DNA of 14,203 nt. Source: DAOTVS01 sp034436375. GTDB lineage: Bacteria > Chloroflexota > Anaerolineae > SpSt-313. Shown here piece after piece: positions 7,633-14,203 of the stretch. Where the stretch lies: contig DAOTVS010000202.1 in assembly GCA_034436375.1 (NCBI GenBank), positions 1 through 14,203 of the forward strand, given 5' to 3'. Positions within the stretch are counted from its first letter, which is position 1; every line of letters starts with the position of its first letter. The translations under genes were made by a program, and so were the position numbers. The notes under the pieces are model-generated. The model was not told the DNA's origin. It made no database searches and saw only the letters and a list, made by a program, of their open reading frames with translations.

Positions 7633-7641
7633 GATTTACTC

Positions 7642-7668
7642 AGGGATAAAGGTGATATTCCTATCCCT
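7642..7668. repeat. Small inverted repeat spanning a gene junction
   Basis: AGGGATA (7642-7648) and TATCCCT (7662-7668) are perfect reverse complements around a 13-base loop. On the minus strand this hairpin covers the stop codon of the helical exported protein gene and lies just before the SpoIID gene start. It could influence coupling or processing of the transcript, but it may also be chance. Confidence 0.4.
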
Positions 7669-8602
7669 CTCTATGACGCAAATCGGCGCCCCTGGTGTCG
7701 GCCTGCAGTTGGGCCAATTCCTGCCGGAGGCGCTCACGCGCGGCCAGGGCATCAGCGAGGGGCTTGGAAGCGGTCCCCTGCCAGTGATTGCCCATCGCCT
7801 GCATCTGGGCCAGGTGCTCGCGCAGGGGCGCAATCAGGCCCCGGCGCAGAGGGTCGAAGAGGCGCCCCCGGATGCCGCCCTGCTGGTCAGTCCCCAGCCA
7901 CTCCTGTTGCAGGGGCTGCAGCAATCGCTCGCGCGTATCACCCGTGAGGATGGGAATGTTTGCCACCAGCGTGCCCAGCCGCTCACTCGCCTCACGCGCC
8001 CGGTCGCCCACGCCAAAGGGGATACGGCTCAGCAGCCAGCCCATAAAGCCGCTCACTGCCTCGCCGATGGGCGCGGTGCGCTTGAGCACCTCGTTGATGA
8101 TGCCCTGCACCGCGCTCAACTGCGCATCCACCCCTGCGTGCAGGCCGGCGATCGAGTCCACAGTGCGCTGCAGCCCCAGCAGCATGCTCTCGAATCCGGA
8201 GAGGGCATCCTCTACCGTGCCCAGACCGCTTCGCAGGAGCCCGAGCCCTGCTTGAACAGCCGGCCAGAGGCGATCATAGGTCTGAAGGATCTCACGGATC
8301 AGTTGATCCAGCCCGACGCGCTCCAGTTCATCATAGATAGCAAGCTGCTTCTTGAGAAGGGTGATCTCCGCCTCGAGCTCGGTGCGAGTCGCTTCGAGCT
8401 GCCGTTGGGCGCGGGCGTCAGCAGCACGGGTGCTCAGGCTGTGGGTGACGGCGCCAGTAATGGAATTGGTGGCGAGCAACGCTGCGCTGGCAGCCGCACC
8501 GATCACCAATTCGCGGCGTGTGAGAGGGCGTGGAGCCGGGCTGCTCTCGGGACCGGCCGGTGGCAGCGACAGGGGGGTAGCCGCGGGACCGTCGGTAATC
8601 AT
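7661..8602 (-). CDS. Exported or membrane-anchored helical protein, function unknown
   Basis: I do not recognise a family for this 313-residue protein. A proline/alanine-rich N-terminus (1-26) is followed by TRRELVIGAAASAALLATNS (28-47). This looks like a twin-arginine-type signal or an uncleaved membrane anchor. Residues about 58-95 are strongly heptad-like (QRQLEATRTELEAEITLLKKQLAIYDELE), predicting a coiled coil, and most of the remainder is amphipathic helix rich in Leu, Gln and Ala. A short helix (283-302) closes the protein. The start at 8602 is chosen because AAAGGAGG precedes it on the minus strand; an ATG at 8641 has no such site. It leads a closely spaced trio with the SpoIID protein and the amidohydrolase. 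An envelope scaffold or partner of the SpoIID protein is a guess from position. Confidence 0.75.
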   Translation of the reverse strand: MITDGPAATPLSLPPAGPESSPAPRPLTRRELVIGAAASAALLATNSITGAVTHSLSTRAADARAQRQLEATRTELEAEITLLKKQLAIYDELERVGLDQLIREILQTYDRLWPAVQAGLGLLRSGLGTVEDALSGFESMLLGLQRTVDSIAGLHAGVDAQLSAVQGIINEVLKRTAPIGEAVSGFMGWLLSRIPFGVGDRAREASERLGTLVANIPILTGDTRERLLQPLQQEWLGTDQQGGIRGRLFDPLRRGLIAPLREHLAQMQAMGNHWQGTASKPLADALAARERLRQELAQLQADTRGADLRHREG

Positions 8603-8651
8603 GGGGCCTCCTTTGGGTACAGCAGAGGGCACACCAATCAATGACTTGTGC

Positions 8652-8657
8652 TATAAT
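8652..8657 (+). promoter_or_regulatory. Extended -10 box, likely glnE promoter
   Basis: TGCTATAAT gives a perfect -10 with the TGn extension. The -35 at 17-base spacing (8629-8634, GCACAC) is weak, which an extended -10 can compensate. Transcription would start near 8664, leaving a leader of about 165 bases before the GTG at 8828. That leader shows no recognised riboswitch. Confidence 0.5.
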
Positions 8658-8658
8658 C

Positions 8659-8687
8659 ATTATATCATACCCATAGGCGCTTGGCCA
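8659..8687 (-). promoter_or_regulatory. Promoter of the (-) envelope-protein cluster
   Basis: On the minus strand TATAAT (8664-8659) lies 17 bases downstream of TGGCCA (8687-8682), a 4 of 6 match to the -35 consensus. The start would be near 8652, about 50 bases before the ATG at 8602. The box is one base away from the opposed -10 of glnE, forming the palindrome TATAATCATTATA. Confidence 0.55.
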
Positions 8688-8827
8688 TGAGCCTTGGGGG
8701 TGCAGCCGGCGCCTGCCAATAGTCAACCGCCAACTGGAGTTTGCATTGCATAGAGCAGCCATTTGCAGTATTGCTGATACGGCAACTCGCTGGCTGATGC
8801 CTGCCTTCGGACCAGGAGAGACTGCCG

Positions 8828-11800
8828 GTGAACGCTAAAGAGCCGCAGCTTCCGCTCTCTGCAGCCGGTTTTGCCGATGAGGCAGCGGCCGCGCACTGTT
8901 TGCAGCGGCTGGGCCAGGATCCTCAGGTGCGCCGCGTACTGGCGGCGGGCCTGCCCGAATTGCTGCCGGCGCTGGCGAATACAGCCTCGGCCGACCGGGC
9001 ACTGTTGAACCTGGAGCGGTTGGTGGCCGGAGCGCATGACCCGGCAGGCTTCCTGGATTCGTTGCTGGCCGAGCCCGGCCTGCTGGAGACGCTGACGGTG
9101 CTCTTTGCCGGCAGCCAGTTTCTCAGTGATATCGTGTTGCGCCACCCGGCTTATCTCGAGCTGTTGCGCAATCGCCGCTCCCTCGCCCAGCCCAAGAGCC
9201 CGGGCCAGTTCGCCGCCGAGGCGCTGGAGCTGATGGCGTTCACTCCCGACAGCGATCTGCTCCCGGCCCTGCGGCGCTGGCAGCGGCGCGAGTTTCTGCG
9301 CATCGGCGCCTGTGATTTGCTGGGGCTCCTCGACCTGCCTACGGTCACGCGCCAGCTCTCGCGCCTGGCCGATGCCCTCGTCGAGGCCTGCCTGGAGGTC
9401 GCGGCCACACAGGCCGGGGTCCGCCCCGAGGGGCTGGCGGTGTTCGCCCTGGGCAAGCTGGGCGGCGAGGAGCTCAACTACAGCTCCGATATCGACCTCC
9501 TCTTCCTGGCGCGCGCCGATGGCGACCGCTACCTGCGCCTGGGCGAAAAGCTGATCGATGCCCTGGCACGGGTGATGCCCGAAGGTTTCCTTTATCGGGT
9601 GGATATGCGCCTGCGGCCCTGGGGCTCGGGAGGAGCGCTCGTGCCGACGCTGGATGGGCACCTGACTTACCTGGAGCGACATGCGCGCCTGTGGGAGCGG
9701 CAGGCCCTGCTCAAGGCGCGCGTGATCGCCGGCGACCGCGCCGTGGGCGCCGAGTTCCTGCGCCGGGCGGAGCCATTCATCTATGGTGCGGCGGATGAGG
9801 TGGTGCGCACCGAGGTGCGCGAGATGAAAGCCCGTATCGAGCTGCACCTCTCTCAGCACGGCCATGCCTGGGGCGAGGTCAAGCTGGGGCGAGGGTCCAT
9901 CCGCGATGTCGAGTTCGTGGTCCAATACCTGCAGCTGGTGCACGGTGGCCGCCATCCCGAGCTGCGCTCAGCCAATACCCTGGAGGCGCTGGCCCGGCTG
10001 TGGGCGGGCGGCTTCCTTTCGGCCGACGAATACCGGGTGCTGGCGGATGGCTATACCTTCCTGCGGCCGATCGAACACTATTTGCAGATGATGCACCATC
10101 AGCAGACCCATGCCCTGCCTACCGATGCACAGGAGATGGCCTATCTGGCGCGGCGGCTGGGCTTTGGCGGCGCCGATGCAGGCGCGCGGCTCGTGGGCCG
10201 CTATGAAGAGAACAGCGAGGCCATTCGCACAGTTTATCAGCGTTACCTGGAAGGCGGTGACGTCAACATGAGCAACAATCCCCGGGCGCCGTCCGTCGAT
10301 GTGCGTCGCCACGTGGAGCGCATGGCGCCCTCCTATGCTCAGGCCTTTAGCGAGGCCGAGATCAAACGCCACGCCGAACTGGTAGAGCGCCTCAGCAGCG
10401 ACAATCTGGTGGAGGTCGAAGTGGTCCCTCTGGCCGATGGCAGCTGGCGAGTAACCATTGTCGGCTATGACTATACCGGTGAGCTCTCGCTGATCTGCGG
10501 CCTGCTCTTTGTCTATGGTTTTACCATCCGCGATGGCCATGTCTTCACCTATGAGCCCCTCACCGAGGCGGCCGTGGGTGCAGAGCGGCGCGAGGCGCGG
10601 CGCAAAATCGTGGACGTGTTCAACGTCCGCTCGGTGCTGGGGGCAGTGCCCGCCGATACCTGGACGCGCTACGAGCAGGATCTGGCGGCCTTTGTGGGCC
10701 GGCTGCGCGACAAGGAGCAGGCGGCGGCTCAGGGTGAGTTGGCCAAGCGCGTGGCCGTGACCCTGCCCGAGATTGTGCCCTCGGCGACGACGCTGCACCC
10801 GATCGATATCGAGATCGACAACGAGGAATCCGATCGCTACACCGTCCTGCGCATCGACGCTCCCGACACCATCGGCTTTCTCTACGAGTTTACTAACGCC
10901 CTGGCTCTCAGTGACATTCACATCGCCCGCGTCAATGTCGCCTCGGAGGGCAACCGTGTGCGCGATACCCTCTACCTGACCGATGCGCGCGGCAACCGGA
11001 TTACCGACCCCGAAAAGCAGCGTGAGCTGCGCGTAGCCACCGTGTTGGTGAAGCACTTTACCCACCTCCTGCCCCAGTCTCCCAATGCCGAGTCGGCCCT
11101 GCTGCACTTTCGCGAGTTTCTGGAGCGGCTCCTCGAGCGGCCCAACTGGCCCGACGAGCTGGCCTCTCTGGATCGTCCGCAGGTGCTTAGAGCGCTGGCG
11201 CGGTTGCTGGGCGTGAGTGATTTCCTGTGGGATGATTTCTTGCGCATGCAGTACGCCAACCTGTTCCCGGTGGTGCGCGATGTCGATGCCCTGCTGCAAG
11301 CGCGGCCCCAGCCGGCGCTGCGGGCCGAGTTGGCGCAGACCCTAGCGGCAGCGCCCGACGGGGCAGCCAGGCGGGCGGCGCTCAACGCTTTCAAGGACCG
11401 CGAGATGTTCCGCATCGACATGCGCCACATCGAGGGGCACAGCCAGGGCTTCCGCCAATTCTCCGCCGAGCTGACCGACCTGGCGGAGGTGGTGGTCGAG
11501 GCGGCTTTTCGCCTGGTCGAAGGCGAACTGCGCGCCCGGTATGGCGCACCCTGCCTGGAGGATGGCCGCCCCTGCCCCATGAGCGTCTGTGCCCTGGGCA
11601 AGTGCGGCGGGCGCGAGCTGGGGTTTGCCTCTGATATCGAGCTGATGTTTGTCTATGCGGGCAGCGGCGAGACGGCGGGGCCTGCACGCATCTCGTGCGC
11701 CGAGTTCTACGACAAGCTCGTGCTCGAGGTGACCAACGCCATCCGCGCACGGCGGGAGGGCATTTTTGAGATCGACCTGCAGCTGCGGCCCCACGGTCAG

Positions 11801-12430
11801 GCGGGGAGCCTGGCCGTGTCACTGGATTCCTTCCGGCGCTACTTCGCCCCCGGCGGCGCGGCCTGGGATTATGAGCGTCAGGCGCTGATCAAGCTGCGCC
11901 CTATCGCCGGCGACGCCGGGCTGGGGGCGCAGGTAATGGCCTTGCGGGACAAGTTTGTCTATGAAGAGCTGGGGCCGCTCTTTGATGTCGCCGCACTGCA
12001 CGCCATGCGCGAGCGGCAACTCCGGCGCCTGGTCACCGGCGGCACGATCAACGCCAAGTTCAGCCGCGGCGGCCTGGTGGATGTGGAGTACCTGGTGCAG
12101 GTGCTGCAATTGCGCCACGGGCGCACCACCCCTGCCCTGCGCCTGACCAATACCAGTGAAGCCATCTCCGCCCTCGCCGCCGCTGGCGCGCTCTCGGCCC
12201 CCGACGCGGCGGCCCTCCACGAAGCCTATACCTTCCTGCGCACCCTGATTGATGCCCTGCGCATGGTGCGCGGCAACGCCCGGGACCTCACCGTTCCTCC
12301 CGCAGAGAGTGAGGATTTCGCCTTCCTGGCGCGCCGCCTGGGATACGGCCAGGACCTGCCACGCCTGCGCGCCGATATCGAGCGCTATATGACCGAGGTA
12401 CAGGCCTTGAGCGCGCGGCTTCTGAGCTAG
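8828..12430 (+). CDS. glnE: GlnE-type glutamine synthetase adenylyltransferase with an inserted ACT-ACT module
   Basis: This 1200-residue cytoplasmic enzyme should add AMP to, and remove it from, glutamine synthetase. E. coli GlnE is about 946 residues; the excess matches an inserted module. The N lobe (1-475), by GlnE analogy the deadenylylase, has LGKLGGEELNYSSDIDLLF with D221 and D223 and DMRLRP with D259. Residues 481-750 resemble the C-terminal part of GlnD: a first ACT-like unit (about 527-600, VGYDYTGELSLICGLL) and a clear second ACT unit (about 669-745, preceded by IEIDNEESDRYTV and including DAPDTIGFLYEFTNAL). The C lobe (about 750-1200), by analogy the adenylylase, has LGKCGGRELGFASDIELMF with D936 and E938 and DLQLRPHGQAG with D983. 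The GTG start is supported by AGGAGAG at 8814-8820. Downstream comes glnA, the expected target. No HD domain of GlnD is present. Confidence 0.9.
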   Translation: MNAKEPQLPLSAAGFADEAAAAHCLQRLGQDPQVRRVLAAGLPELLPALANTASADRALLNLERLVAGAHDPAGFLDSLLAEPGLLETLTVLFAGSQFLSDIVLRHPAYLELLRNRRSLAQPKSPGQFAAEALELMAFTPDSDLLPALRRWQRREFLRIGACDLLGLLDLPTVTRQLSRLADALVEACLEVAATQAGVRPEGLAVFALGKLGGEELNYSSDIDLLFLARADGDRYLRLGEKLIDALARVMPEGFLYRVDMRLRPWGSGGALVPTLDGHLTYLERHARLWERQALLKARVIAGDRAVGAEFLRRAEPFIYGAADEVVRTEVREMKARIELHLSQHGHAWGEVKLGRGSIRDVEFVVQYLQLVHGGRHPELRSANTLEALARLWAGGFLSADEYRVLADGYTFLRPIEHYLQMMHHQQTHALPTDAQEMAYLARRLGFGGADAGARLVGRYEENSEAIRTVYQRYLEGGDVNMSNNPRAPSVDVRRHVERMAPSYAQAFSEAEIKRHAELVERLSSDNLVEVEVVPLADGSWRVTIVGYDYTGELSLICGLLFVYGFTIRDGHVFTYEPLTEAAVGAERREARRKIVDVFNVRSVLGAVPADTWTRYEQDLAAFVGRLRDKEQAAAQGELAKRVAVTLPEIVPSATTLHPIDIEIDNEESDRYTVLRIDAPDTIGFLYEFTNALALSDIHIARVNVASEGNRVRDTLYLTDARGNRITDPEKQRELRVATVLVKHFTHLLPQSPNAESALLHFREFLERLLERPNWPDELASLDRPQVLRALARLLGVSDFLWDDFLRMQYANLFPVVRDVDALLQARPQPALRAELAQTLAAAPDGAARRAALNAFKDREMFRIDMRHIEGHSQGFRQFSAELTDLAEVVVEAAFRLVEGELRARYGAPCLEDGRPCPMSVCALGKCGGRELGFASDIELMFVYAGSGETAGPARISCAEFYDKLVLEVTNAIRARREGIFEIDLQLRPHGQAGSLAVSLDSFRRYFAPGGAAWDYERQALIKLRPIAGDAGLGAQVMALRDKFVYEELGPLFDVAALHAMRERQLRRLVTGGTINAKFSRGGLVDVEYLVQVLQLRHGRTTPALRLTNTSEAISALAAAGALSAPDAAALHEAYTFLRTLIDALRMVRGNARDLTVPPAESEDFAFLARRLGYGQDLPRLRADIERYMTEVQALSARLLS
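10268..11077 (+). other. ACT-ACT sensor module inside GlnE (residues 481-750)
   Basis: This is the GlnD-like segment within the glnE coding region. It opens at an in-frame ATG (10268) preceded by AAGGCGGTGA (10251-10260), one base off the full anti-16S complement with a 7-base spacer. The second ACT unit and its lead-in DNEESDRYTV are close to the wording seen in PII uridylyltransferases, where the ACT pair senses glutamine. Confidence 0.8.
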
Positions 12431-12548
12431 CCCACTTTTCATAATGCTTCGATGGGGCAGTGGGCGGCGGTCAGGGTAGCAGCCGGGGGCTTCGCCGCCC
12501 GGCCTGGACCGGAGGGTTGGGAGTGGGGTTGGCTGAACCGGATACCGT

Positions 12549-12578
12549 GTGCCAGCAAGGCCGCAAGCCTGCTGGCAC
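12549..12578. terminator. Strong hairpin after glnE
   Basis: GTGCCAGCA (12549-12557) pairs with TGCTGGCAC (12570-12578). Past one bulged A, three more pairs (GGC/GCC) follow around a CGCAA loop. No T-run follows, so it may be a terminator of a non-classical kind or an RNA-stabilising structure. A second GC-rich stem (12482-12487 with 12498-12503) lies upstream in the same gap. Confidence 0.45.
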
Positions 12579-12592
12579 GAGCCACATGAAAG

Positions 12593-12610
12593 ATGACCCG
12601 TTTGGGTCAT
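12593..12610. promoter_or_regulatory. Operator-like palindrome next to the glnA -35 box
   Basis: ATGACCC-GTTT-GGGTCAT is a perfect 7-bp inverted repeat with a 4-base centre. Its last base coincides with the first base of the proposed -35 box of glnA, a suitable place for a DNA-binding regulator. It could instead act as RNA in the glnE 3' end, although no T-run follows. The regulator is unknown. Confidence 0.45.
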
Positions 12611-12638
12611 GGACGTATGCCCTCCGATCAATTATAAT
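12610..12638 (+). promoter_or_regulatory. glnA promoter (-35 TGGACG, -10 TATAAT)
   Basis: A perfect TATAAT (12633-12638) stands 17 bases after TGGACG (12610-12615), which matches 4 of 6 bases of the -35 consensus. Transcription would start near 12645, about 24 bases before the ATG. The Shine-Dalgarno is AGGAGGGG at 12656-12663. This promoter lets glnA be expressed separately from glnE. Confidence 0.7.
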
Positions 12639-12668
12639 AGGGTTGTCATTCAACCAGGAGGGGTTCAT

Positions 12669-14084
12669 ATGTCCAAGACCGTAGCTGATGTATTGGCAAT
12701 GGGTAAAGAGGTCCAGATGGTGGACCTCCGCTTCACCGATATGCCGGGCGTGTGGCAGCATTTCACCATTCCGGTGCACGACCTGACGGAAGATCTCTTC
12801 GCAGATGGGATTGGATTCGACGGCTCGTCGATCCGTGGTTTTAAGGAAATCCACGAGTCCGACATGATCCTGATGCTCGACCCCACCACCGCATTCGTGG
12901 ACCCGATTTACCAGGTGCCCACGCTGGCGATCATCTGCGATGTGTACGACCCGGTGACCCGCCAACCGTATACCCGCGACCCGCGCTATGTGGCCAAAAA
13001 GGCCGAAGCGTACCTGCTACAGACCGGTATTGCCGAAACCAGTTACTGGGGGCCGGAGGCCGAGTTCTTCCTCTTCAATGATGTGCGCTATGGCGACAGC
13101 ACCAATACCGGGTACTATTTCATCGACAGCAACGAGGGCTGGTGGAACTCGGGCAAGGACTTGGGCCCCAACCTGGGCAGGCAGATCCCTCCCAAGCGCG
13201 GCTACTTCCCCTGCCCGCCGATGGACACTCTGCAGGACGTGCGCAGCCGGATGATCATGGCCATGGATGCGGCCGGCGTGATCATCGAAGTCCATCACCA
13301 TGAGGTAGCCACGGCCGGCCAGTGTGAGATCGATATGCGCTTCGATACCCTCACCCGCATGGCCGACAACACCATGATCTTCAAGTACCTGGTCAAGAAT
13401 GTGGCGCGCCAGAATGGCCTCACTGCCACCTTTATGCCCAAGCCGCTATTTGGCGACAACGGCTCCGGCATGCACGTGCACCAGAGTCTGTGGAATGGGA
13501 ATAAGAACGTCTTCTTTGACGAAGCGGGCTACGCCCAGCTTTCCGATATAGCCCGCTATTACATCGGCGGCCTGCTCAAGCATGCGCCAGCGCTCCTGGC
13601 GCTGGCCGCGCCGACCACCAACTCTTACCGCCGCCTGGTGCCCGGCTTCGAGGCGCCCGTGAACCTGGCCTACTCGCAGAGCAACCGCTCGGCGGCCTGC
13701 CGCATCCCTGTCTACTCCAAGAGTCCGCGGGCCAAGCGCATCGAGTTCCGGCCGCCGGACCCGAGCGCCAACCCATACCTGTGCTTCGCGGCCCTGTTGA
13801 TGGCCGGCCTCGATGGGATCCAGAACCGCATCGACCCCGGTGAGCCGATGGACAAGGACCTCTATGGCCTGCCGCCCGAGGAAGCCAAGCTGATCAAGCA
13901 GGTGCCCGGCTCGCTCGGCGAAGTGCTGGCAGCCCTGGAGGCCGATCACGAATTCCTGCTCAAGGGCGATGTCTTTAGCGAGGACCTGATCGAGACCTGG
14001 ATCGCCTACAAGCGTGAGGTGGAGCTTGACCCGGTGCGCCTGCGGCCGCATCCCTATGAGTTCACCCTCTATTTCGATGTCTAG
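12669..14084 (+). CDS. glnA: Type I glutamine synthetase
   Basis: This 471-residue enzyme makes glutamine from glutamate, ammonia and ATP and acts as a cytoplasmic dodecamer. Family motifs are all present: GIGFDGSSIRGF (48-58), the metal-binding EAEFFLF (130-136) and EVHHHEVATAGQCEI (207-221), NGSGMHVHQSLW (264-275), the glutamate/ATP region VPGFEAPVNLAYSQSNRS (324-341), and RIEFRPPDPSANPYL (357-371). The adenylylation loop reads MDKDLYGLPPEE with Y399, equivalent to E. coli Tyr397, so it is of the adenylylated GSI-beta kind. The start at 12669 is fixed by the AGGAGGGG ribosome site; an upstream in-frame ATG at 12609 overlaps the promoter and is rejected. It lies 238 bases after the adenylyltransferase gene with its own promoter and a palindrome at the -35. 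Post-translational control by the neighbouring GlnE protein is expected. Confidence 0.97.
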   Translation: MSKTVADVLAMGKEVQMVDLRFTDMPGVWQHFTIPVHDLTEDLFADGIGFDGSSIRGFKEIHESDMILMLDPTTAFVDPIYQVPTLAIICDVYDPVTRQPYTRDPRYVAKKAEAYLLQTGIAETSYWGPEAEFFLFNDVRYGDSTNTGYYFIDSNEGWWNSGKDLGPNLGRQIPPKRGYFPCPPMDTLQDVRSRMIMAMDAAGVIIEVHHHEVATAGQCEIDMRFDTLTRMADNTMIFKYLVKNVARQNGLTATFMPKPLFGDNGSGMHVHQSLWNGNKNVFFDEAGYAQLSDIARYYIGGLLKHAPALLALAAPTTNSYRRLVPGFEAPVNLAYSQSNRSAACRIPVYSKSPRAKRIEFRPPDPSANPYLCFAALLMAGLDGIQNRIDPGEPMDKDLYGLPPEEAKLIKQVPGSLGEVLAALEADHEFLLKGDVFSEDLIETWIAYKREVELDPVRLRPHPYEFTLYFDV

Positions 14085-14123
14085 ATTCTAGTCCACGAAC
14101 CTCCCGTGGTCACTACCTCCCAT

Positions 14124-14160
14124 GAAGAGATGCTGGGTGCTCGCCCCCCGGCATCTCTTC
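14124..14160 (+). terminator. Hairpin after glnA
   Basis: GAAGAGATGC (14124-14133) pairs perfectly with GCATCTCTTC (14151-14160). The stem continues through a T-G wobble and GGG/CCC to about 14 pairs, with a 9-base loop. It begins 39 bases after the glnA stop. It lacks a T-run, so it is a stem-type terminator candidate or a 3'-end stabiliser. Confidence 0.55.
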
Positions 14161-14203
14161 GCAATAGATGGGTAGCCTATGGCCGGGTTCCATGCCGAGG
14201 CCC

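Noticed and set aside
7619..8644. Long + frame opposite the helical exported protein
   Set aside because: The minus strand has a better start (AAAGGAGG), a promoter, an export-like segment and heptads. The + frame shows none of these, though neither strand has a recognised family.
8723..11299. Two long minus frames opposite glnE
   Set aside because: They are His/Gln/Gly-rich antisense translations of a highly GC-biased gene, with no ribosome sites or domains.
12460..12684. Short + frame in the glnE-glnA gap
   Set aside because: It crosses two hairpins and the glnA promoter, has no ribosome site and has no recognisable protein sequence.

Overview
The window is GC-rich, gene-dense chromosomal DNA. 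It most likely comes from a Chloroflexota (Chloroflexi) bacterium of the Anaerolineae type. This is inferred from gene content and style: a secreted protein ending in VYLPVVQR, dispersed intergenic repeats of the 'accacgaagacac' and 'ctccgcgta' kind, and a BtpA-family protein beside an FGGY sugar kinase. No 16S or other marker gene is present, so the assignment stays tentative.

Layout. Positions 129-2630 (+) hold a BtpA/SgcQ-family TIM-barrel protein and an FGGY carbohydrate kinase, separated by a repeat-bearing gap; together they look like part of a sugar-catabolic locus. Positions 2926-3294 (+) encode a small HExxH metallopeptidase that appears to be transcribed leaderless. Convergent to it, 4651-3338 (-) encodes a class III PLP aminotransferase related to glutamate-1-semialdehyde aminomutase. 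The 484-bp gap 4652-5135 contains a nested, imperfect 396-bp palindrome of MITE or large-hairpin type and no convincing gene. Positions 8602-5136 (-) hold three closely spaced genes in one direction: an exported or membrane-anchored helical protein, a secreted SpoIID-domain protein, and a metal-dependent amidohydrolase.

Positions 8828-14084 (+) form a nitrogen-assimilation pair. The first gene is an unusual 1200-residue GlnE-type glutamine synthetase adenylyltransferase; the second is glnA, a type I glutamine synthetase that keeps the tyrosine normally adenylylated. The GlnE protein carries about 270 extra residues between its two nucleotidyltransferase lobes. These read as the tandem ACT module of GlnD, the PII uridylyltransferase and glutamine sensor. 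The enzyme that modifies glutamine synthetase thus appears to have its own amino-acid sensor, and no PII gene lies in the window. An internal ATG with a near-consensus Shine-Dalgarno sits exactly at the start of the ACT module. This fusion is the most notable thing here.

Regulatory signals are also visible. A 13-bp palindrome forms two opposed -10 boxes between the (-) cluster and glnE. A 7-bp inverted repeat abuts the glnA -35 box. Strong hairpins follow glnE and glnA.
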